A DNA stretch of 64,000 nt, from NCBI GenBank assembly GCA_003254905.1, contig QANU01093679.1, positions 1,650,185 through 1,714,184 on the forward strand, given 5' to 3'. The notes under the pieces were generated by a model. The model made no database searches. It worked only from the letters and a program-made list of their open reading frames with translations, and was not told where the DNA came from. Both the position numbers and the translations under genes were made by a program. The DNA comes from Nissolia schottii. Taxonomy: Eukaryota > Streptophyta > Magnoliopsida > Fabales > Fabaceae. Position 1 is the stretch's first letter; every line of letters begins with the position of its first letter. Below are positions 11,701-22,290 of this stretch, piece by piece.

Positions 11701-13393
11701 ACATTTAATAAACACTCTTGAAAGGTCTAAAAATAATTTTCTAGGGTAGTTATTTACCGTGCATCTTATCATGTGCATTTTCAGCATGACAATAGCCTTT
11801 TCCTTTCTCAGTGATGACATGAATGAGAACAGGCCCCAACGTTGGCATGGCCTTGACATTGTTGAGGATGTGCACAAGGTCCTCCATATCATGGCCATCT
11901 ACCGGGCCAATGTAAAAGAACCCAAGCTCTTCAAAGAAACAAGCACCAGAACCACCTACCAACCCTCTCACGGAGGAATCCAATTTGGCTGCACATTCGT
12001 GTGCCTGGCTTCCAATCTGCTTCGTGATGCCCTGTGCAAGTTTTCATTGCTCACCCAAAATTAGTAAATTCTAAATAGTAGCACTACATAAACAATATAG
12101 CCTATAAGTGTTTGGATCATGTATTATTCACTTATTGGTTTTGATCTGTTTTCTGTTTTGAAGAATCTTGTGGAAGAAATAATAAAAATAAAATAAGTTT
12201 TGTTGCAAGACTTTTAGATTTTATGTGTAAAGAATTCGATCTTCTATCAACTATGTTAGATTTTTTTTTTTTGTTTCTGATTTTATTTTCTATTTTCATA
12301 ATGTTCTCTACAAAATTCTTTTTTGGTTGCTTAGAAGATGTTTACTACCAATAACAATTAATATTTCTTTAAGGTTTCGAGATTATTAAAGTGAATATGT
12401 ATCTCCTTGTAATTTTTTTTCGTACACCAATTAGTTACTTGTTGGGCTTTATTGGTCCTATACAAATTTGTAAAAGGATAAAACAAATTAAAAACAAGAA
12501 CCAAAAATATTGTTTGTGTACACCTTGGAAGCTTCCCCAACTTCACTCTTCCACACCCTTCTTCTTCCATGCCTCTCCCATTGGGGATAACTGCGTGTAT
12601 AAGGTCTCAAACTTGGGATCTTGCTTAAGCGATACCAAGTCGCTTACCACTTGGACCAACCCCCGTTGGTAATCTTAAATCTAATAGTTTAAATTTAATG
12701 GGTGAATGATTCATCCAAACTTAGATGGTGAACCGTAGAACTTGCCAATAAATCAACCAGATTTTATATTCTTTTGTTTGGGGAGAGTTTATATTTTTGA
12801 TTTGGGCCAACATGCAGCGTCTCTTTCTAGGTCTTCGTGTAGGATTTTTTTTGGTCGGGTCATGGTGTAGCTTATACTCTACATAAATAAGTAAGATGAA
12901 TTGGGCTTGGCCCAAGAAAGTCTATATATCCATGAGACAACTAAGAATTAAAGGCCCAATAAATTGGGCTGAAAAGTCCATGCCCAACAATTTTACCTTT
13001 GCGGCCTCACGTAATTGGTGGAACTTAGAACTTGTTTGAAGCCTGGTGAGGGCCCTACTAAGAGCTCCAACGGGCTGGGTTGGGCCATCCAACGTAGCGG
13101 TGGGAAGGGAAACTTGTTCGTTATCATTTAAGATGACAATGAGATTGGTGTCGAGGAATCCAGCGTTGTTCATTGCCTCGTAGGCCTGTCCAGCTGTCAT
13201 GGCCCCATCACCGATCACTGAGATCACGTGGTTATCGTTTCCGACCAGGTCCCTCGCAATTGCCATCCCTGAAAGCAACAATTAGCAGAGTTGTTAGAAC
13301 CTCATCATCAATTCTGGAGGTGGGGATGGGGGCAGAGAGGGCAGCTATTAAGAGACAGACAAATTTGTTGAAATTGAACATGTGTAACATGGC

Positions 13394-13430
<37 letters not shown>

Positions 13431-14616
13431 GTACTCATTTTGAACTCTCTCCACCCATTTTTAATGTGCGACTTAAAGCAGACAACTAGTGTATGGGCAT
13501 CTCGAACCTTATGGAACCTCTGCCAATATATGTCCTGAGTATGGTCAATATTATAAATGTGATTATTTCGCGGTTGTTAATATCTTGACTTGCTTACTCC
13601 ATGTTCTATATACGTGTAGTTATTACCTAAGGCAGCTGAAATGCTAGTAGAGCTATGACCAACTCCGAAGGCATCATGAACACTCTCATCCCTCTTGGGA
13701 AATCCGGCAAGTCCACTGGTCTGTCTAATCGTGTGCATTTTCGATCTTCTTCCGGTCAAGATCTTGTGAGCGTAGGTCTATAAATCCACCAAAATTATTT
13801 AAAATTAAGATTTATGGTAAATATTATTGATGAATTAATATTACTCCATATTCAAATAATATGGGTTATAATTAACTAACTAACTAACTTACTTGATGGC
13901 CAACATCCCAAACGATCTTGTCGTGAGGAGTGTTGAAAACATGGTGAAGTGCTACAGTTAAGTCAGTGACACCAAGGCTTGAACTTAAATGCCCTCCCGT
14001 CTTTGACACTGCGTAAACTATCTCTTCGCGGAGTTCCCCAGCAAGCTCCTCTAGTTCCTGATGCAAATAATTAATATCACATTAATGTTAATTAAAAATA
14101 TTATGCATTCAATTACAAACTAATCAGAGCATAATCAAAAGAGGAAAAAAAAAGAAAAGTAGTAGTATACTCGGCATGCAATTAATTAGTTTTGCTAATT
14201 GTGGCGTACCTGAATGGATAGATTCTTCATATGGGTTGGGTAATTGACGGTGTCCAAAACTGGAGTGCGTGGCTTCTCCCCAGAGAAATTCAGAGATCTC
14301 ACCATGGTGCTCTCTGCCTCACCACCATTATCTCCTCCAGCAGCTATCACTCGGTTTATCTGAAAAAACAAGTACCAATAAATTAATGTCACCATAAATA
14401 TTATAGTACTATAAAATAATCCACTCTAATACTATAGTTATTTGCCTGTCTTTTTGGTTTCTTCTTATACAGAATTAATTAATTACTCAATCATACCCTT
14501 TGCCGGTTGGTAAATGATGCTTTGGCGGTTATGTTTGAGATAATTGGGAAGCTGCAAGAGTGATCCTGAGAATGGAACAAGGGAAGGAAACTAGTACCAA
14601 TGACAGATGATGCCAT
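8757..14616 (-). CDS. DXS2: 1-deoxy-D-xylulose-5-phosphate synthase, type 2 (plastid)
   Basis: This thiamine-diphosphate enzyme condenses pyruvate and glyceraldehyde 3-phosphate, the first step of the plastid MEP isoprenoid pathway. Coding exons on the minus strand are 14497-14616, 14210-14359, 13893-14057, 13627-13777, 12997-13268, 11758-12031, 10327-10634, 9544-9825, 9017-9301 and 8757-8915. All introns are GT-AG and the model gives 721 aa, the family length. Residues 1 to about 60 are a Ser/Thr-rich plastid transit peptide. The TPP-binding motif [18 protein letters not shown] starts at residue 215 and the catalytic Glu of GIAEQHAV is near 448. [15 protein letters not shown] carries the substrate-binding Arg, Asp and His. 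The segments [19 protein letters not shown] and [14 protein letters not shown] are typical of DXS2 (inducible, apocarotenoid or defence-linked) rather than the housekeeping DXS1. Small departures include ISAALG for ISAGLG and VAHDVDLQK for VVHDVDLQK. Confidence 0.95.
9846..10300 (-). other. DXS2 intron between the exons at 9544 and 10327
   Basis: No gene or clear transposon was seen inside this intron. Confidence 0.4.
10740..11430. repeat. Repeat in a DXS2 intron, TAGGCCTA-rich
   Basis: It lies in the intron between the exons at 10327 and 11758. It starts near ACGGGTGAGAATGAG and ends near TTCCTACCCTTGCTA, weak inverted ends. Words such as AGGCTTAGTAGGC and ATAGGCCTAAAATAGG recur inside. It belongs to the same broad class of non-coding repeats as 18421-18996. 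Confidence 0.45.
12571..12669 (-). mobile_element. tRNA-derived SINE, partial copy in a DXS2 intron
   Basis: On the minus strand it begins CAACGGGGGTTGGTCCAAGT and continues with GCTTAAGCAAGATCCCAAG, matching the heads of the complete SINEs at 22.1 and 52.6 kb. The pol III A box (TGGTCCAAGTGG) is kept; the B box (AAGTTTGAGACC) is degenerate. The 3' body seen in the other copies is missing or unrecognisable, and no target duplication was found. Confidence 0.7.
13396..13429. repeat. (ATT)n microsatellite in a DXS2 intron
   Basis: An uninterrupted ATT run lies between the exons at 12997 and 13627. It is a likely polymorphic marker. Confidence 0.95.
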
Positions 14617-14792
14617 AATATAGATATACTATATAGAGTAAGCTCGTTAAGTGAAATTTGGGAAGAGAAATCCTGTGTTGTTTTCTTCTTGAGAGGATAT
14701 ATATATATAGAAATTAAACTATATAGTGCACACTACTCTTGGTAGGTATTGTTAAGGAGGTGGGTGATGAAGGTGCCCTAAGTGATGGGCAG

Positions 14793-14800
14793 TATTTATA
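14793..14800 (-). promoter_or_regulatory. TATA box of DXS2
   Basis: On the minus strand the sequence reads CCTATAAATACTG, a near-perfect plant TATA box 177 bp upstream of the ATG at 14616. This predicts a 5' untranslated leader of roughly 140-150 nt. Confidence 0.75.
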
Positions 14801-15121
14801 GGGGGAGTTATTGGAGTGATGAAAGTTGGGAGAAATAGCACGCATGCGCTTTAATTAAAAGGTGCATCTCGTCATCTAATCGCTGCTTACATCAATTATC
14901 AACCTTTTAATTAGAATCTCACTTTCACTTTTAATTACTCATTTTGTTTTTATCATTTTTAACTTTTAGATACTTTTAGTCACTTCTAATTATTCATCAG
15001 TTAACAATGTATCTAAAATTCAAAAATGATAATTAAAAATGAATAGAAGAAATAAAACGTGGGCAAAGTATAGGTGGGTTCTTTGGTGTCACGGGCCACC
15101 ATACTCTTTTGCTCTAAAAAA

Positions 15122-15425
15122 TATAATTTAATATTGTATCAACTTAAAAATTGTCAAATAATTATAACAATACTCACAATGATACTTTAATTTATGTTGG
15201 GTTACATATTTTTCTCCAACTTTTATTTTAAAAAAATAGAATCCTTAAATTTGAACTAAAGAAAGTTAATAGAACCTCTAAATAATCATATAATTTGAGA
15301 ATTCGTTTTTCAAAAATAAAAATTAAAAAAATTATGTAATCCAACATAAATTATGAAATCATTATGAATATTTTTATAATTATTTAATAATTTTAAAATT
15401 AATACAATGCTAAATTATTATTTTT
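15122..15425. mobile_element. Foldback MITE upstream of DXS2
   Basis: Two arms of about 110 bp are inverted copies of each other. The left arm has TTAATATTGTATCAACTTAA, CAAATAATTATAAC and TTTATGTTGGGTTACATA; the right arm, reverse complemented, has TTAGCATTGTATTAATTTTA, TAAATAATTATAAA and TTTATGTTGGATTACATA. The spacer is about 60-80 bp. It starts about 320 bp upstream of the DXS2 TATA box and has no coding capacity. Confidence 0.8.
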
Positions 15426-15957
15426 TTTAAGTAAAAAAATATGATATCTTAAGAACGCCAAAAAATTCACCCAAAATATTACTCACACTCTATGAATGTG
15501 TTAATTAAGCAAGATACTAAATATTACTCACGGAACAAGTATTAATAATTCAAGCAAGATTCATGTTAATCTTGCCCGTCTTTGGAGTAGCACTTGTTGA
15601 TTTGAATCTTTAACTTTAAATAGTTTGTACTTGATTTGAAATTATAAAAAAAAACATGCACTAATCTTATATGCCAGTTCAAACAACCACGCTTCTCACG
15701 TGACAAAAACTAATTAAAAGGAAATATTAAATTCACGTGAGAGTCACTTTCCTACAATTGTTCTTTAGGAACACTACAATTTAGGTTTTGGTAAAGTGTT
15801 CCAAACCCTTTTTTGTCTTATCCTCGTGACCTTAACAACCACACATCCAGTACGATAATCAGATAGCTCAAATTATTTGAACATGTGCTAAATGAGTGGA
15901 CATAAAACACCTCCACAATAAAGTGTCTTCAATACAAGAATCCTTAACAAACACATA
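15426..15957. other. Intergenic DNA, no gene seen
   Basis: AT-rich sequence between the foldback MITE and the Mutator-like element. Nothing was recognised. Confidence 0.4.
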
Positions 15958-15967
15958 CCCTTAACAC

Positions 15968-16894
15968 GGGGTGGGGCACATGACATGGTACCCTTAATTT
16001 TTACCAATTTTAATTTTTGTTATCACATTTTTGTCACACAAATTTTGTTTTATTTCATTTTGGGTTCAAGCCTAGAAAGATTAAATATTTACAACAAAGA
16101 CCGCTTAGCTCAATTAAAAAGTCGAAAATGCACTTATCTCTCCGCCAAGTCCTTCCTCCACCCCCATTTGCATTTGCCTCCGCTCCCAGGGGATCACCCA
16201 CCCCCTCACCCTAGCCTCCCCTTCAACTACCTCCTTGTCACGTGGGTCACTCGGAACCTCTCCACTCCCAGACCTCTCCTGCATCAACACCACCATCTCC
16301 GCGGTCAACCCGTACACGTGGAAAACGACATCGTATAGAGGAACACCGTGGGATGATCCCTCCGCACCCCCCAGCGCGCCATCAGGTTCTGATCTGATGC
16401 GTCAACATCACTCCCTTCACCTTCCCCGTCGTACCGGACGAGTAGAGAATCACAGCAAGCAACGTCAGACTGACTCACCTCGACTCGCTCGACGGGTCGA
16501 TTAGTGGTCATGAGCGAGTCGAGGAGAACAGTTCCGATTAGTGGTCAGGGATCCTGTTAGTCGTTGTTGGAGGAGCCGCGTGAGCTCGGAACACGTGGAG
16601 AGTGAGTTGCCGGGCGAAACGACGACGCCAAGGGAGAGGATGTAGGATGTGGCGGAGACGGTGGCGTGCAGAGGAGGAAGGATGCTAGGGTGGATAGATC
16701 AGGGCATTTTGAACCTTTTTCACCGAGTTGAGAGGACTTTGTTGCAAATATTCAATTTTTCTAAGATTGAGCACAAAATCAAATAAAGCTGGAATTTCTG
16801 TGACAAAAATGTGATAACAAAAATTAAAATTGGTGAAAATTGAGATTACCATGCCATGTGCTCCAACATGTGGGGCACCATAGTAACCTCCACC
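15968..16894 (-). mobile_element. Mutator-like element carrying a captured gene fragment (Pack-MULE)
   Basis: Left arm (about 15968-16150) and right arm (about 16690-16894) are inverted repeats of about 180 bp, sharing for example ACCAATTTTAATTTTTGTTA and TCACATTTTTGTCACA. The 9-bp word CCTTAACAC sits directly outside both ends (15959-15967 and 16895-16903), the size typical of Mutator insertions. There is no transposase; the interior of about 540 bp is GC-rich and derives from a plant gene on the minus strand (see the next entry). This is the structure of a non-autonomous Pack-MULE. Confidence 0.85.
16160..16680 (-). pseudogene. Captured fragment of a 4-coumarate:CoA-ligase-like (AMP-binding) gene
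   Basis: On the minus strand, inside the Mutator-like element, successive frames spell conserved parts of the ANL/4CL superfamily in the correct order. First comes SYILSLGVVVSPGNSLSTCSELTRLLQ, split here as SYILSLGVVVSPG and NSLSTCSELTRLLQ. Next is the phosphate-binding loop AVILYSSGTTGKVKGVMLTHQ, whose core is YSSGTTGKVKGV. Then comes VVFHVYGLTAEMVVLM, matching the FHVYGLT motif. Frames are broken by stops and shifts between these parts, and the N- and C-terminal domains are absent. It cannot make an active ligase. The donor gene is probably a 4CL-like peroxisomal or acyl-activating enzyme. Confidence 0.8.
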
Positions 16895-17078
16895 CCTTAA
16901 CACACTACTTGCTTTAACGAGAGAAACACTTGATTCAAAGTCCTCTAGTAATAACATCAATCTACCTCTCCAATTCAACAATACTGACTTTGTAGACTCT
17001 TCAAATGACTTAGTCCAAAGTTTGAAGTTTAGTAGTTAAAACAAAGAAAATGTAAGACTTATTAATCATGCGGGTATA

Positions 17079-17406
17079 TACTCCCTCCGATTTCGTTTAT
17101 TCGTCATTTTTACTTTTTTTATACACATAAAATTTGTTTAAACATTCTCTCTGTCTAATATTATATATCACTTTTAATAAATGCATACAAATTAAAAAAT
17201 AATTAATTTACACACACTTAAAGAAAACATCAAATGCTTAAATTAAATTATCTTTTAATAATTAATATAAGCATAAAAAATTCATAATAAATAGGGTTAT
17301 AATTGAAAAAATAATAATTAATATTTTTTAAATCTATTCAAATGATAGTTAATTATAGATAAAGTTTTGGGTAAGAAATGACATCTTAGAGTGGACGGAG
17401 GGATTA
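17079..17406. mobile_element. Stowaway-type MITE
   Basis: It starts CTCCCTCCGATTTCG and ends GTGGACGGAGGGAT, the classic Stowaway (Tc1/mariner) inverted ends, and is flanked by TA on both sides (17079-17080 and 17405-17406). The interior of about 320 bp is AT-rich and non-coding. Confidence 0.9.
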
Positions 17407-18420
17407 TATATTAACTTGGGGAAGAAAGAAAAATATGCATGTCTCGTGCCCATGGTTATTGATCTACGCACAAACTTCTGACAAACCAAACATGCACAAA
17501 CTTTTGATTAAACATGCACAAATATTTAAAAAATAAAAAATAATGAATATTGCAGAAACGAAAAATGAAAACTTTTAGATTTATAGAGAATAAGATGGAA
17601 ACGAAAAAAAAATTATGGAAGATTGGGGAAAAAGAAAGAAAAATAAAGAATATAAAAAAGAGAGAAAAGAAACAGATATTGTTAGTGTAATTCTTTTATT
17701 TATTCAAATATCTGATTAAATATTATTACACGTAAGTAAAACATATTTAACTTTCATCACTAATATTATTTAAAATTTTTCACATATAATTGTATCACAT
17801 TCTAAAATTCGTATACTTAAAATATATCTAAATTAATCTTATTTCTTTATTATTGTAAGAGCGTATGTAAATTTCTCACGTATTTGGTGATTTGGTGCAA
17901 GAATTTTCACTGTATTTAACATCTCTTACAGGATCTGAATCTAGCCGGGCTCCTTCAATTTTCCTGCGGATGCCTCAGATCGATTCCTAACTCGATTTTA
18001 TTTTAATTAAATAAATATCGATTCCATTTTCTGTCGCCACTATTTCAATTTATTTTTTGTTCAATAGGTCACATGATTATTATTATTTTGATTTATTTCT
18101 TATTACTTATATCAAATTTGCAATGCATTAAATGTTTCTTTATATGGTGTTGCGTGGTATGCTCTGAGTGTGAAACATAAATCAGTAACATATATAATTT
18201 GTACACAGGAACCCTGTTTACATCACAGTGTACGTGATCTATCCACAGAAACTAAACAAATATGCAGTTAGTTGTTAAAACCATGTGATTTTTTGTATTA
18301 AACTATTATCGGGAAGGTCAAAATTAATTCCTTTTTTTTTTGTTCCCCTTCTTCTGTTGTCATTTTTTGTAAGGTAGGCGTTGAAGGCGAGTCACAATAG
18401 GCCTCCTTTCGTATAGTTGC
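17407..18420. other. AT-rich intergenic DNA, no gene seen
   Basis: No coding frame or recognisable element. A short GC-richer patch lies near 17935-17990. Confidence 0.4.
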
Positions 18421-18996
18421 AACTAGGGGTATTCATGGGCTAGGTAGGGTCGGGTTGGCCTATACCCGAACCTATATTTAGACTGAGCCATTTTGAGGAC
18501 TCAGACCTGACCCTAAACTCGATAGGCCCGATCATCTTCAGGCCAAGTTAAAACCGGAGTTTAGACCAGGCCAAAGCGGGCCAAAATAAATTCAGAATAA
18601 ATTCATTAGCAAAACAGAATTGTAGAATAAATTCAAAATTGATATGCAGAAGTGTAGAAATTGTTGCAAAATTGCATAAAATAACAATAAGAATAGCATA
18701 ATTGAATAAAATAATAGTAGACACAGCAGAATTGCATAAAATAATAGCAGAAATAACAGAATTGCATAAAATAACAACAGAACAGCACAAAATAACAACA
18801 TATAATAATATGTTTCGGGTCGTCGGGCCGTGCCGGGTGGCCCGAAGCTAGACTCGAACCCAGTATGTATTACAATCGGTTTTTTTTTTTAGTTTTTTTT
18901 AAATTGGGCTCGATTAAAATCAGGTTCGATTCGGCCCAAGTACTTTGGGTCGGTCCGGGTTGGCGGACCGAATTGGGTTATGAACACCCTTAGTTA
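18421..18996. mobile_element. GGGGTATTCATGGGC-type inverted-repeat element with internal minisatellite
   Basis: The ends are AACTAGGGGTATTCATGGGC and, reverse complemented, TAACTAAGGGTGTTCATAACC. GGGTCGGG/CCGGGTTGG words occur near both ends. The middle (about 18660-18800) holds several copies of a unit of about 30 bp of the form AGCAGAATTGCATAAAATAA, which produces a long but meaningless repetitive frame. Non-coding. Confidence 0.65.
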
Positions 18997-19129
18997 CAGC
19001 TCATCCAACATTTGTGTCAAACAGTGGGTTATTAACATTAATATGATTTTGTATAAACTCAATACTCAAAACATGGATGCCAAATGGAATTTACAAACTT
19101 GTGGGTCAAAATACTGAAATCATCACCCG

Positions 19130-20000
19130 GCAATTTCAGCACCCCTAATTTTTTTTTTAAAAAAAGGGTACTAAAATTGCTATTGCTTGTGGCGATTTCA
19201 ATACCGTCACTTTTTTTTAAATGGTGCTGGAATTGCCATTGTTTGTGGCGATTTCAATACCGTTACTTTTTTTTTAAAAAAAATGTGGTGATTTCAGTAT
19301 TGTTGCTTTTTTTTTAATGGTGCTGAAATCGTCATTGCTTGTGGCCATGGTTGTTAAACTCTCGAGTTAACTCGTAAAGTTTTACGAGTTTATAATTTTA
19401 CTACACAAAACGAGTCAATACTTATATAAACTCTTTTTTGGTAAACTCGTACGAGCTTAAGTAAACTCTCTATTTTACTAGCGAGTTTATGAGTTAAAAT
19501 CTACCTACGAGTTTATGAGGTTACCTCAAAATGTACAAATTTTGTAACTTTGAATTTATTTATCTAATTTCATATATTTATCATAATTGAACTATGTTTT
19601 ATTGAACTATAAAATAATACAAATATTAAATGAAGTATGATATAACCACTAAATGTCATGCATTAAGGTGTATTTTATAATATTTCTTTCATTAATTTAA
19701 TGTAAAGTTAACATTATTCAATTTCAATTATAAATACAATATTTAATCAAGTTAGTTCTTAATTAAATTGTTTATAACATATTTTTTTACGTATGTAAAC
19801 TCATAAAAGTTTACGATTCGAGTTTGCTGAAACTCTACGAGTTTACTTACACTCTCGAGTTTGACAACCTTGCTTGTAGGAATTTTGTATCGTCACTTTT
19901 TTTTTGTGAAAATGGTACTATCATCGCTTTTTTTTTAATTAAAAAAAATGATATTGAAATCGCCATTACTTGTGACGATTTCAGTACCGTCGCCTTTGTA
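19130..20000 (+). repeat. Tandem repeat built on GGCGATTTCAATACCGT, interrupted by an insertion
   Basis: Units of about 55-70 bp repeat the pattern ATTGCTTGTGGCGATTTCA, ATACCGTCAC, a T-run and TGGTGCTGAAAT. Copies lie at 19172-19345 and resume at 19870-20000, with the element at 19345-19869 inserted between. Confidence 0.7.
19345..19869. mobile_element. Inverted-repeat DNA transposon inserted in the tandem repeat
   Basis: The left end reads GGTTGTTAAACTCTCGAG and the right end, reverse complemented, GGTTGTCAAACTCGAGAG. Several ACTCGTA/TACGAG words lie inward of both ends. The flanks TTGCTTGTGG (19335-19344) and TTGCTTGTAG (from 19870) are an almost perfect 10-bp direct repeat, consistent with a target duplication of Mutator size. 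No coding capacity. Confidence 0.7.
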
Positions 20001-21500
20001 AAAAATTTACCCAAAGCCTATTATAGGCACATGTTTACTTTGCGCCCATATTTATGTAGTTTTCTCTCAGGCAGTGAAGTGTCAGCTAAAAGCTGCTTAC
20101 ATTGTAGATCTGTTTATGTCAACAATATTGTACCATGAGATGTAAATATTGTACACAAGGGATAAGCCTAATAGTTTAATCAATGTTAAAAAATGAGATA
20201 TTTTATAGTGGTTAAGTGTCTAAAAATATTTTTTTAAGCATATACATAAAATTAGGACTCACAACATTATTAAATATATATTTATATACATATATGATTA
20301 TCACTTTTTTTTTTGTGTAAGATTAAGAAAAAAAAATTTAGACATTTGCTCACACAAAAATACCCCTAACTCATTTGTTCAAAGTTGGACTATTATGTCG
20401 CTTTTTACCGAAATGGGTGTACACCATTTGTTTATCATACACCCATAAATATACCATTTAATATAACATGATAGTCATCTAATAACCCTAAATGAAAGCA
20501 ATAATTTAAAGTGAGAATGCATGGTATTAAAACATGTATACTTCAATAGGAAGCCAATTTTCAATTTTATTCTTATCTTAAAAGACTATTTTATCCTTCT
20601 TTTCAACTTAAATTTTCTTCTTCAAACCTCTACACGATTTATACCCACCTAACCACCATCCCCTGCATGTTGCCGCCACATAACTCACCCTCCAAATCTC
20701 GTTCTCCTCCCTCATGTCCTCCTACCCTTTGCCACCACCACCGTGGTTAGTACAAGCCTTTGAAGAGTCTTTCGTTGGTGCTCAGTTTGTTGGTAATTGT
20801 GGATCATTGGTTTGCATTTTTATGATTGATTTAGTGGAGTGTGGGTACGGATAATGAATACTGATAATGAATATAAATGTGTAACAAAATATTAAATAAG
20901 TATAAATAATAAGAGACATGTATCGATACTCACAAATATCCATTGTCATTCAAAAAAATATATGGGACAAGCAAACGTGATTAGAAAGGATGGCCGTGTC
21001 ATACGCAATTAAATATTTAAAAAGATATACACGTATGACAAGCATATACATACGAATATCTCTATCAACTAATAAAGATTTAGTCTAGCACCAAAAACAT
21101 ATATAGTTGTGACAAATCACTATTTAAATCTTAACTAGGAGAGTCGTTGATAGGAATATATATTTATATATATAGGATAGTTAGGATATTATAAGATATT
21201 AAATAAGTGTAATATGGTAGAATATTTTTCATAACAAATTAGGATGTGACAAGTGTCACTTAGATCATTTTAAAATATTTAATATTTTTTTTTATAAATG
21301 TGGCTACCTCTTATGAAAAAAGGAATTAATGAAGAAGAAATGACTATTTTCAATTATGTTGATTATCATTTGATAGTTATTAACTTAGTTTTATCATCTT
21401 TAATAGTTTAATGAATTAGCTTCTTTAATTTTTTTTTGTATCAGTCATTCACATTTAAGTGTCTCATGCGGAAAGGAAAAAAATATATCATTAGGCTCCT
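20001..21500. other. AT-rich intergenic DNA, no gene seen
   Basis: No frame with family motifs, no tRNA and no clear terminal-repeat element was found in this stretch. Confidence 0.4.
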
Positions 21501-21534
21501 TCGCTGAACTGAAATTAGGTTTATGAAAAAAAAA

Positions 21535-21795
21535 AGAAAAAAGGAAAAAGGAGAAGGCAACCAGCTGATGCGGATTATAATAGATGTTTGCTTGCCAACG
21601 CACTACCTATCCTTACTTGATGCGTGAATCACGATTGTTAATTACAAATTCAAATTAGGAGAAAAAAAATGACTGAAAACGAAGGAAAAATGAAAAAGGG
21701 GAAGAGATGATGCGGATTGATTATAATAATAGAAGTTTGCTTGCCACGGACATCCTATCCTTACTTTGATAATGTGAATCACGAGTGTTAATTAC
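21535..21795 (+). repeat. Local tandem duplication, about 110-bp unit spaced about 150 bp
   Basis: Copy 1 (about 21535-21645) and copy 2 (about 21685-21795) share, in order, an A/G-rich start, GATGCGGATT, TTATAAT, TTTGCTTGCCA, CCTATCCTTACTT, GTGAATCACGA and TGTTAATTAC. Differences are small insertions and substitutions. Non-coding. Confidence 0.75.
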
Positions 21796-22082
21796 GTGGT
21801 GCGCATTTGGATACATGTGACATTTATGCACACTCAGAGAAATTCTTGTACACACTTTGGTGTATAAAGAATCATATATCATATGTGATATACCTCATTG
21901 ATTATTCTTTTTATTTTTTATTTTTTTTAAATAATTAATGATATATATTTTATATGGTGTACGATTTTTTTTACACTATAATTTTTAAAAAAATTTCTTA
22001 TAAATAGAAATGAGTCACATAAATTTTAATAAAAGTACACTCACTTCTTTATTTGCACCAACTTACGTGTATAAAGGAAAAA

Positions 22083-22290
22083 CGTTAGAATTATATTTTT
22101 TTTAGGTTAACTGCCCGGTATCCAAGGACTTAACCTTGACTAATCCGGATCGACCCGGGTCGCGCATCTGACTATGGCGGGTGAGTCTCCCAGCGGGGAT
22201 AACTGCGTTCACAAAATCTCGAACTTGGGACCTTGCTTAAGCGATACCAAGCCGCTACCAACCCCCGTTGGTTCCGTTAGAATTATATTT
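22083..22290 (-). mobile_element. tRNA-derived SINE with perfect 16-bp target duplication
   Basis: The body (22099-22274) reads on the minus strand from CAACGGGGGTTGGTAGCGGC through GCTTAAGCAAGGTCCCAAG to a 3' end in CCGGGCAGTTAACC and an A-rich tail. It is flanked by the identical direct repeat CGTTAGAATTATATTT at 22083-22098 and 22275-22290. Its A box has lost several bases (CCAAGTGG missing), while the B-box region AAGTTCGAGAT is kept. It is the same family as the copy at 52592-52810. Confidence 0.9.

Noticed and set aside
16235..16511. Plus-strand frames inside the Pack-MULE
   Set aside because: The recognisable protein motifs are on the minus strand; the plus frames are GC-rich antisense shadows.
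18548..18801. Hydrophobic repetitive frames on the minus strand
   Set aside because: They arise from the 30-bp minisatellite inside a non-coding repeat.
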